This document shows, one piece after another, positions 36,907-44,045 of a DNA stretch of 44,681 nucleotides. The first letter of the stretch is position 1; each line of letters begins with the position of its first letter. The DNA is from Okeania sp. KiyG1 (lineage in GTDB: Bacteria; Cyanobacteriota; Cyanobacteriia; Cyanobacteriales; Microcoleaceae): the NCBI RefSeq assembly GCF_014132355.1, contig NZ_BLZO01000135.1:1-44681 (forward strand). The letters are read 5' to 3'. The notes beneath the pieces were generated by a model. The model saw only the letters and a list, made by a program, of their open reading frames with translations. It was not told the origin of the DNA and made no database searches. A program made the translations under genes and the position numbers.

Positions 36907-37682
36907 AGTTTATGATGATCTGGGAGTATATTAATTTACAGCAGATTCCATGTAAATGTGGCACAGTAGTTCAGAGTCCAAATAATGAAAGCTTATTTAA
37001 CACCCATACTCAGGATTGGAAAAACTATATTCTTTCCTACTCCTTACTCTGTACGGACGTTGCATGCAACGTTCCTCCCTGCTCTGTACAGACGTTGAAT
37101 TCTAGTCCCTACTTCATAAACCACCGAATACGCTGTATATCTAATAGTGTACTTTTTGAAATAAAATTGTTTTGATTCCTATTTAATTTGTGGGTAATAA
37201 ATATAATTGTTATTATCAATTAATACTAACTGTTGACGATAAATATTAATGATTTTCTCTCTCCTACGAGAATAGTGGTTTTAATTTAGGTAGAGTGGGC
37301 TTGAATAATTTTAAAATATTAAATTTTTTTCATTTAAATCCTCCTATTTTCTATTTTCAAACCACCCATACTAAAAATTAATTAAATTGACAAAGGTAAC
37401 AATTTAACAGTTGTTTATATTTAGATGTCAGGGAGTTATCTACCAGTCTATTCACTGATCTAGTAGACATTTCCTGATATAATTTGTATCAATGATGATG
37501 TTTTTTTCTGGTTTTATATTTGTGTATCCCTGATTTTGAGAAGATTACACATGAAGATGCCCCACGATAGTCAAAAACTAATAATATTCTAACACTCTCA
37601 AATCTTAATGTCAAAAATTGGCCATAACTCAGAAATAAATTGTTACTTTTAATATTCGGGTAATAGGTATAGTTGGGAGTGG

Positions 37683-37712
37683 GGAACCCACCCCTAACCT
37701 CCTGGGAGGGGA
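37683..37712. repeat. C-rich hairpin repeat (family H), copy 4
   Basis: GAACCCACCCCTAACC-TCCTGGGA-GGGGAAGAGGGG. Confidence 0.65.
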
Positions 37713-37838
37713 AGAGGGGAGTGGGGAGTGGGGGGTGGGGGAGTAGGGGAGTAGGGGAGTGGGTGAGTGGGGGAGATTAAATATTGAAGTAATTATAGAA
37801 TTATCAACATATACTATATAACCGGATTCACAATTACA

Positions 37839-37873
37839 GGGAACAGGGAACAGGGAACAGGGAACAGAGAACA
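37839..37873. repeat. Heptad tandem array, unit GGGAACA
   Basis: GGGAACA four times, then GAGAACA. Confidence 0.92.
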
Positions 37874-38043
37874 GGGATAAGTGTTTCACTTAGTTTAGAG
37901 CGGTTTTCATTGGGGTAGACTGTAGTAGGGACCTTCCATGGAACGTCCCTACAACCCACATTCCGCACGTCAAAATGTAGTATCCCAGACTAAGCATTTA
38001 AACCCTTGCCTGATAATAATTATGAAAATCATCGTAAAATTTC

Positions 38044-38357
38044 GGTAAGTGGGAAACCACCGTCTTTTAAGCGGTGGATGGAAACGACGGGCGCGGATTT
38101 TAATCCGTAGTCAAAAAATGTGTTATAATTAACCTTAAACTTAAAAAGTAGCCTCAATGGTCTTTTGGCCGGAGAGAGTAGTGGCAATTGACACCGCCTA
38201 GTAGGGGCGATTCGCGAATCGCCCCTACTGCTGCTGTATACGTACTACGGTACGGTACTGGCAATGTGGTTGTTGCGAGCAATGTGAAAATCGAGGTTTT
38301 AACCCGATTTACAACTCCTAGTCACGAATCCACGCGGATTTATCCCGTGGAGTGTCA
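38044..38357. mobile_element. Short non-autonomous IS200/IS605-type remnant (PATE-like)
   Basis: Shares the left module GGTAAGTGGGAAACCACCG (with hairpin CCACCG...CGGTGG, weaker in the other copy) and the right end CCACGCGGATTTATCCCGTGG-AGTGTCAAA with the tnpB remnant at 6002-7012. Between them, a frame with PERVVAIDTA and a stop may be the last codons of a tnpB, so this could be an internally deleted element. A palindromic family G hairpin (GTAGGGGCGATTCGC/GAATCGCCCCTAC) lies inside at 38201-38228. Confidence 0.65.
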
Positions 38358-38368
38358 AAGGTAAAAAT

Positions 38369-38545
38369 ACATATTACCGAAAAATTGTGGTTTAAAGCCT
38401 CCCCTTTTAAGGGGATAATAAGCGGTCGAGGGATGGCGAGGTCTCCTCGCCATATCCAATCGACCAAGAGAAGAAAAATTTTCATGAATTTGTCAATCCT
38501 CTTCTTTTCAAGGAGAGGTAATTATTCATTATTCATTATTCATTG
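38369..38545 (+). repeat. Composite heptad-tailed repeat (family A) carrying the family E hairpin
   Basis: TTACCGAAAAATTGTGG, AAGCCTCCCCTTTTAAGG, AGC + hairpin 38424-38465 (GGTCGA, ATGGCGAGG-TCT-CCTCGCCAT, TCGACC) + AAGAGAAG, GTCAATCCTC, TTTTCAAGGAGAGGTAATT, then three ATTATTC heptads (38521-38541). Confidence 0.8.
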
Positions 38546-38703
38546 TTGAAACAGGCTATTAATATAAATTCTCAAAAATAGAGGCTGTAATCCAAATTCT
38601 TCGTTAAAAATACCCTTGTAGTATGTTTGTGGTGCGGAATGTGGGCTACAAGATTTTGCTTGTGAAGATGTGGCTCATCAATTTGAAAACCGCTGTAAAC
38701 TCT

Positions 38704-39096
38704 TTATCTCACTGCAATACAGTCAATTTCTACAAGTACATCTTTGGGTAAGCGAGCAACTTCAACACAGGCACGAGCAGGGGCATTTTCGGGGTCGAAG
38801 TATTTACCGTAAATGGCGTTGACGGTGGCAAAGTCGTTCATATCTTTGAGGAATACGGTTGTTTTGACAACATTTGACCAAGTGGCACCTGCTTCGGTGA
38901 GTATAGCTTCTAGGTTTGCCATAACTTGTTCTGTTTGTTTACTTACATCCTCGGTGTAGACTATTTGATTGATTCTAGTATCGATCGCTATTTGACCGGA
39001 GACGAAAATCATTTGACCTGTGGCAGCGATCGCTTGATTATATGGGCCAACTGGTTCGGGGGCTTTGTCAGTTTTGATTATTTTGCGGGTTGTCAT
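38704..39096 (-). CDS. ridA: RidA family enamine/imine deaminase
   Basis: 130 aa. Hydrolyses reactive 2-aminoacrylate-type enamines made by PLP enzymes such as threonine dehydratase, protecting the cell. Family marks present: PEPVGPYNQAIAATGQMIFVS, the GQIAID loop, and APARACVEVARLPKDVLVEI with the substrate-binding arginine (Arg108) and neighbouring Cys110. Usual family length, start MTTRKIIKTDKAPEP. Monocistronic. Confidence 0.93.
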   Translation of the reverse strand: MTTRKIIKTDKAPEPVGPYNQAIAATGQMIFVSGQIAIDTRINQIVYTEDVSKQTEQVMANLEAILTEAGATWSNVVKTTVFLKDMNDFATVNAIYGKYFDPENAPARACVEVARLPKDVLVEIDCIAVR

Positions 39097-39210
39097 ATTT
39101 TGTTTTTTTTGTTAATTGATTATGGCTTGGTGTTGATGGCTAATAATTTTCAGCTTGATACATTTCACCATTTGGCATTATTGCATAATTAAAGTCTGTT
39201 TTTGTAACTT

Positions 39211-39530
39211 TAATGGTAAGCATTTAGCTGTCAGCACTTCAGCACTTCCCTGCGGGATGCGCTCGCATTCAGCTATTGTCTTTAGTTTGAGATAAAAGCT
39301 TTACTAATTGAGGTATAATTTATACTTACTACCAAAGTTTACTTTAAAGTCTATATTTATCAGGACTTACGCAGAGACTCTACATATAGGGAGGGCGAAT
39401 GCCATTTGCTAGCGCAGAGCTGCCGCTAACGCCCCTACAAATGGTGGTTGAAAAGTCAATTTGCGTAAGTCCTGTTTATATAAACTTCCTCATGAGAGCT
39501 GAGAGCTGACAGCTAATAGCTGAATGCTAA
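39211..39530. mobile_element. MITE-like element (family C), copy 3, with nested family B element
   Basis: Starts GTAAGCATTTAGCTGTCAGC, then CTATTGTCTTTAGTTTGAGA, and ends GCTGACAGCTAATAGCTGAA with ATGCTAAT (terminal repeat partly decayed). A family B element sits inside at 39361-39474. Confidence 0.7.
39361..39474. mobile_element. MITE with CAGGACTTACGCA ends (family B), copy 1
   Basis: 114 bp, ends CAGGACTTACGCA/TGCGTAAGTCCTG, direct flanks TTTAT (39356-39360 and 39475-39479). A GGGCGAATGCC...ACGCCCCTAC core lies in the middle. Confidence 0.85.
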
Positions 39531-39634
39531 TGTAGTTATATCAAATCCGGTAGCATCGGTATAAAATCTTTTGAAGTAGGAGTCAGGAGTCAGGATAAAT
39601 GGGAATTATAGAGGAGATAGTAGGAAGAATGAGA

Positions 39635-39765
39635 TATAGTGATTTTTCTGCCCAACTCTTGACCAAAATCCTAAGTTTTTGAACCTGAGACACCTAAAAA
39701 ATCGTACTTTTTGATACTTAAAAGACTAATTTTTTATCTGTAATGACTTTTAGATTTAATCAAAA
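39635..39765 (-). repeat. Dispersed repeat, copy 2 (inverted relative to 15455)
   Basis: TGATTTTTCTGCCCAACT...CACCTAAAAAATCG...GACTTTTAGATTTAATCA; complement of the anchors in 15455-15600. Confidence 0.55.
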
Positions 39766-39770
39766 AGCCC

Positions 39771-39798
39771 TAATTATTAATTATTAATTATTAATTGT
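39771..39798. repeat. Heptad tandem array, unit TAATTAT
   Basis: TAATTAT three times, then TAATTGT, directly after the dispersed repeat. Confidence 0.85.
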
Positions 39799-40540
39799 TT
39801 AATGCCATCATCTTGCTATTAAGTAGAACGGTGCAAAAAAACAGCAAGTTAGTAACGAAAAGTAAATTTGCTAAAAACTCTCTTCCTTTCTGCCTTCTAC
39901 CCTCTGCCTCCTGCCTTTTCATAACGATAATTTTCAACACCGACCTACTTATTCATCTATTTTTTGACCACAATGGGGACAAATTATAGATTTTTTATTT
40001 TGATTTGAAGCCCGTTTTTTTTCTATTTCTTCAGTAAAACCAGAAGCAACTATACCTGCTGGTAAAGCAAATATACCAACTCCTATTAATGCAACGATCG
40101 CCCCTAAAAATCTACCCAAAGGAGTAACAGGATAAACATCTCCATAACCTATAGTAGTTAAAGTGATAATTCCCCACCACATAGCAGCAGGAATATGAGG
40201 AAAATTATCTGGTTGAGCTTCATTTTCAGCGAAGTAAATCAAACTGGCAGAAGTTACTAATAAAACTAAACCAATAAATAAAGCAATAACTATCTCTTCT
40301 TGTTTTGACTTGATAACTTGACCAAATAATTTGACTGTAGTTGAATATCTACCAATTTTGAATAATCGAAATATTCTAAATAAGCGAAACGAACGAGTAA
40401 ATATTAGATTTGGCCAAAATAATGGTAAATAAAATGGAAGAATTGCGATTAAATCAATAATTGCTAAAGGTTTAACCATAAATCGTATTCTTCCCCATAC
40501 TGGATGTTTATATCCAGAAGCAACATTGGATGACCAAACC

Positions 40541-40722
40541 CTTCAAGAATTTAGAATTTAGAATTTAGAATTTAGAATTACCTCTCCTTGAAAATGGATA
40601 GGATTGGGTTAAAAGGATTTTTTTCTTCTCTTGGTCGATTGGATATGGAGAGGTTTCCTCGCCATCCCTCGACCGCTTTTTTCTCCATGAATGGAGAGGC
40701 TTTATACCTTAATTTTTCGGTA
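40541..40722 (-). mobile_element. Composite heptad-tailed repeat (family A) inserted in the channel gene
   Basis: Minus strand: TTACCGAAAAATTAAGG, AAAGCCTCTCC, AGC + hairpin 40633-40674 (GGTCGA...TCGACC) + AAGAGAAG, CAATCCTATCC, TTTTCAAGGAGAGGTAATT, four heptads (40547-40574), CTTGAA. The host gene fixes the borders to within a few bases: ...TIEYIL before and RVWSS... after. Confidence 0.8.
40547..40574. repeat. Heptad tandem array, unit GAATTTA
   Basis: Four units. Same unit, order and flanks as the ten-unit array at 12816-12889, so array length has changed between copies. Confidence 0.9.
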
Positions 40723-40969
40723 AAATATATTCTATGGTAAATATAATTACTGATATTAGTTCAAAGTTATCTAACCAGGTTTGGTATTGCTGATAAATCT
40801 CTTCTACTGTGGAGATAATTACAACTAGAATACTCATAAAAATCAATGTGATGATGCAGATTTTGAAGGTTTTGCTGTAAGTATCTCCGGGATTATCTAG
40901 CTCAATAATTTTAAATATTCGGCGTTTAATTTTGTAGAGCATTTTTCTAGATAAGTTTTGGAGTTATTT

Positions 40970-42294
40970 TCATTTTTTGCAGAGAATTATATAGTCATCT
41001 ATTATATGATGCGAGTCATAATTTTGTCCTAGATATTCACGTTGAAGTGGACTCATATATTTCAAAACTGGTAATGTCTTGACAAATTTTGAGAAATTTC
41101 CTCTTTCTTCTCTCATACCTGTTGAAGTCACATATTTATACCACTCTAATTTTAATCCTAATTCCTCAACAAACTTTTCAACTAATTTTTTTCTTGGATC
41201 GTATCTTCTTTGCGCTGCATATTATAAACTTTAAAAAATTTATTTATTTGAACAATTAACATTACAGAACCATCACTACTCAAACTTTCCTGAAAGATTT
41301 TTCGATAAACCTCGAAAGACTTTTTCTTTTCTGCTTGGTCAGCAAATAAACCATGAGAAATAACTATAAAGTCAAAGAAACTTCGAGGCAAAACTTTCGA
41401 TTGCTCGTTGTACGACAAAATATCAGTTGTATCAAATCGAAAATAAAGATTAGTTGGCATTCTTTGCTGTTCTATATATTGTCGCCAAAACTGAAGACCT
41501 CGATACTGAAATTGAGCTTGTTTTTCTAGGGAATAATAAGATATGTGCATCGGAGGGTTTACTAAAAAGCCACTACTACTTTGCAGAAATAAGGCTAATC
41601 CATAGGCTACTGTTCCCGGACCAGCAGCAATATCTAATATCTTCATTTTTGTTGGTAATAATCCACTTTTGTAGACAAAATACCAAGCTAAATAATTACA
41701 ATAAACATTATTTAAAAAATATTTCATAAAATAGACATGAGGAGTTAAGTTGAAGCCATAATCTGGATCGGCTCCACGCTTTAACCACTCTATATCTCTG
41801 TTAGCTTTTTCTAATTCTAGTTTTCGTTTTTTTTCAGGTATTCTTTCTATTTCGGTTTTGATATACTCTGCCAAACTTGATTCAAAATCTTCAAATATCC
41901 GTTCATTTATTCCAGTACATTGCAATAAATTTTCATCTTTTTCAATTAATTGAAAACTATTCGTGACAAAATCAATAAATTTTGGTTCTGGGGTCAATAT
42001 ATAGTCATCAAGTCGTCTAATTACTGGCTCGTCAAAATCAACTTTTAATTCTAATTCATCTAATTTGTAAACAGCTTTTCTCAGATGCTCGGTTAAACTG
42101 TTTATTTCTCTATCTTTGTCATGTAAAGATGCCTGAAATTTCAGCTTATCCTGATACAACTTTTCTAAGGGTGATAATTTAACTCCTGAATTTTGAATAG
42201 CTTTAAATATTTGATTAGCTTGAGCATTTTTGCCTTGTTTTAGGGCAAACCAAAACTTGAGAGAACGCCAAAAATTTGTGATGTAATTCTTCAT
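40970..42294 (-). CDS. SAM-dependent methyltransferase-like protein, frameshifted near the 3' end
   Basis: The 370-aa frame (41182-42294) has a helical N-terminus (FALKQGKNAQANQIFKAIQNS), long charged helices and a Rossmann domain from about 205: YFMKYFLNNVYCNYLAWYFV, then motif I ILDIAAGPGTVAYGLALFLQ and DFIVISHGLFAD. It stops at 41182, but the next frame continues KKLVEKFVEELGLKLEWYKY and PVLKYMSPLQREYLGQNYDS to a stop at 40970. One base is probably missing in the T7 run 41186-41192 (or nearby, up to 41218). Full length would be about 440 aa. Substrate unknown. Confidence 0.7.
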
Positions 42295-42338
42295 TAGTCA
42301 ATTCTGTCTGAAATTATTTAATTCCTCAATTATTTAGT

Positions 42339-42430
42339 CAGGACTTACGCATAACCACCATATATAGTAGGGGTGAACGGCCGTTCGCCCCTACAGATGG
42401 TGTATTATTTGATATTTTGTGTAAGTCCTG
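42339..42430. mobile_element. MITE with CAGGACTTACGCA ends (family B), copy 2
   Basis: 92 bp with direct flanks TTAGT (42334-42338 and 42431-42435). The core is GTAGGGGTGAACGG-CCGTTCGCCCCTAC, a near-perfect palindrome. Confidence 0.88.
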
Positions 42431-42514
42431 TTAGTGTTTGTATTAACTTTAGCGGGAGAATTTTGATAATTTATCCCTAGATTAAACTGTTGATTTATCT
42501 ATCTTTGTTATGTA

Positions 42515-42755
42515 CAGGACTTACACAGAGACTCTACAGCAGGGAATAGGGAATAGGGAACAGGGAATAGGGAACAGTGGAAGTGGAAAAAGTATTTATC
42601 TGTCTTACGGTTCATCATTAACATAAGTCAAACACCAACTCGTTTCTTGCTATAGAGATGGGGAGGGCGAATATCATTCACCCCTACAGATGAGGAAGGC
42701 GAATATTATTCGCCCCTACAGATGGTGGTTTAAAAGTCAATTTGCGTAAGTTCTG
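42515..42755. mobile_element. MITE with CAGGACTTACRCA ends (family B), copy 3, enlarged
   Basis: 241 bp, direct flanks ATGTA (42510-42514 and 42756-42760). It contains a heptad array and two GGGCGAATAT...CGCCCCTAC-type hairpin halves (about 42663-42720). Confidence 0.85.
42542..42576. repeat. Heptad tandem array, unit GGGAAYA
   Basis: Five units: GGGAATA, GGGAATA, GGGAACA, GGGAATA, GGGAACA, inside family B copy 3. Confidence 0.9.
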
Positions 42756-42783
42756 ATGTAAATATTCCTGAAACTTTGTAAGT

Positions 42784-42932
42784 ATTTCCCTATCAAACTT
42801 TTCTAGGGGCGATAATTTAGCTCCTGAATTTTCAATAGTTTTAAATATTTGATTAATTTGAGAATTTTTACCTTGTTTTAGGGCAAACTAAAACTTGATA
42901 AAATACCAAAAATTGGCGATTTAATTATTCAT
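42784..42932 (-). pseudogene. Duplicate 5' fragment of the methyltransferase gene
   Basis: Minus strand from ATG at 42932: MNN-stop-IANFWYFIKF-stop-FALKQGKNSQINQIFKTIEN then SGAKLSPLEKF. It aligns with the first 45 residues of the gene at 42294 but has two stops. It ends close to the border of family B copy 3, and its start overlaps the end of the radical SAM gene. Confidence 0.8.
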
Positions 42933-43803
42933 AAGTAAATCCTGCCTGACCTTCTTTAATTTCTACATCACTCAGTATTTCTACTAACTTAGATTTGAAA
43001 CTTTGATAATTGTTATTTTCATTATCGTACCACCAACTATACTTTTTTTTCATATCGATAGCCTCATTGCGAGTGCTGGCTATGAGAGAACGCTTATGAC
43101 TAGCATGAAACTCTTGAATTACAACTCTATCTACAAAATTTAGTTGTCTAATAAAATTTTCTTGTTCTTCTGGCAACGTCGGCAGTAAAGGAGTAATAGT
43201 AATAGAAAGTTTAGGCAAATAACCTGTTAAATCATTAATTGTTGTTTTAATTTTTTTCATGGCATTAACTCTAGCTTTAATACTAGGGGTTTGAGGCTCA
43301 AAATCTTTTCTAACTTTTTCACTACCAGTAGGGATACTCATATTAATTCTTAGGTGTTTAAATCGCTGTAAAATATCAATATCTCTAGTTATCATTGGGC
43401 TACGAGTTTGGATAACTAAAATTGGTTTATATTCCAACATTACTTCTAATAATCTACGAGTTAATTGAGTTTTAGATTCTATCGGTTGATAGGGGTCTGT
43501 TACACTACTCATATAAATACTAGGAGCTTTAGCAGGATTTTTCTTCTCCCATTTCAATAATTCTTTCTCTAAAACTTCCGCAGCGTTTTCTTTAATCACA
43601 ACCCATTTTCCCCACTCATTTCTCATTTTTTCATTAGGGCTAAAAGCTGCCGCATAACAATAGCTACAACCATATTGACAACCACGATATGGATTTAAAG
43701 TAAAGTCATAAGCTTTAATAAAACCACTAGCTTTATTCAATATCGATTTAGCATTTTGTGCATAAACATTAGCACTGCCAAAATTTTCACGAACTACTAA
43801 CAT
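42925..43803 (-). CDS. Radical SAM protein, spore-photoproduct-lyase-like (SPL) family
   Basis: 292 aa. The Fe-S/SAM motif is CQYGCSYCY (Cys42, Cys46, Cys49) after YDFTLNPYRG. MSSVTDPYQPIE, LVIQTRSP, RINMSIPTG and LSITITPLLPT are characteristic of this 'Rv2578c/SPL-like' radical SAM group found widely outside spore formers. The group resembles spore photoproduct lyase, but a DNA repair role is not shown for these members. Complete; ATG at 43803. Its stop codon overlaps the start of the methyltransferase fragment, which suggests these two genes were once adjacent and translationally linked. Confidence 0.88.
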   Translation of the reverse strand: MLVVRENFGSANVYAQNAKSILNKASGFIKAYDFTLNPYRGCQYGCSYCYAAAFSPNEKMRNEWGKWVVIKENAAEVLEKELLKWEKKNPAKAPSIYMSSVTDPYQPIESKTQLTRRLLEVMLEYKPILVIQTRSPMITRDIDILQRFKHLRINMSIPTGSEKVRKDFEPQTPSIKARVNAMKKIKTTINDLTGYLPKLSITITPLLPTLPEEQENFIRQLNFVDRVVIQEFHASHKRSLIASTRNEAIDMKKKYSWWYDNENNNYQSFKSKLVEILSDVEIKEGQAGFTYE

Positions 43804-44045
43804 ATTAGATACTAAAATAATATTTAAAAATTATCAAAATTCTAGATTAATTCAGTATTTTAAAGGCTAAAATTCTCATAAATCAAATGTAAGCATTCAG
43901 CTTTCAGCTATCAGCTATCAGCTATGAGTTATGAACTTATATCATAGTGATAAAAAAAACTTTCTCTTTCTTCTTCTTTCTTCCTCCTGGGAGGGGTTAG
44001 GGTGGGCTGACTCCCTGACTCCTGACTCCTGACTCCTTCCCTCTT
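43804..44045. other. Repeat-filled spacer before the radical SAM gene
   Basis: A solo left end of family C (GTAAGCATTCAGC at 43890) is followed by CAGCTAT heptads (about 43899-43926), a family H hairpin (43982-44008) and CCTGACT heptads (44014-44034). Confidence 0.7.

Larger units (their letters stand above)
36907..38040. other. Long gene-free spacer
   Basis: About 1.1 kb. It contains TGTACGGACGTTGCATGCAA near 37052 with a partner TGTACAGACGTTGAATTC near 37083, a family H hairpin, G-rich 8-bp repeats (about 37710-37775), a heptad array and a GTAGGGACCTTCCATGGAAC/GTCCCTAC hairpin (about 37926-37953). Frames over the low-complexity stretches are not genes. Confidence 0.5.
39949..40942 (-). pseudogene. 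Voltage-gated K+ channel gene split by a repeat insertion
   Basis: The 5' part (from ATG at 40942) encodes a basic leader, one membrane helix and the start of the next, FELISVIIFTIEYIL, then runs into the insert and stops. The 3' part resumes at about 40538 as RVWSSNVASGYKHPVWGRIR, then KPLAIIDLIAILPFYLP (S3), RSFRLFRIFRLFKIGR (S4 with regularly spaced arginines), S5, TLTTIGYGDVYPVTPLGR (selectivity filter and pore helix) and S6, ending CPHCGQKIDE, a CxxC pair. Joined, this is a six-helix Kv-type channel of about 270 aa. The ATG at 40479 would start within S3 and is unlikely to give a working channel. The insert is a family A repeat. Confidence 0.85.

Noticed and set aside
36912-37175. 87-codon frame downstream of the PAS cyclase start
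   Set aside because: Lies in the divergent leader, includes repeat motifs and has no ribosome binding site.
37629-37889. 86-codon frame on the minus strand
   Set aside because: Made of heptad and G-rich repeats (LFPVPCSLFPVP and PHSPTPLLPYSPTP); not protein-like.
39795-39989. 64-codon plus-strand frame
   Set aside because: Reads through low-complexity CTTCTACCCTCTGCCTCC-type sequence and overlaps the channel gene's 3' end antisense.
40709-40942. A free-standing 77-aa membrane protein
   Set aside because: Its end (LPKN) is read from a dispersed repeat, and its body is the first part of the split K+ channel.
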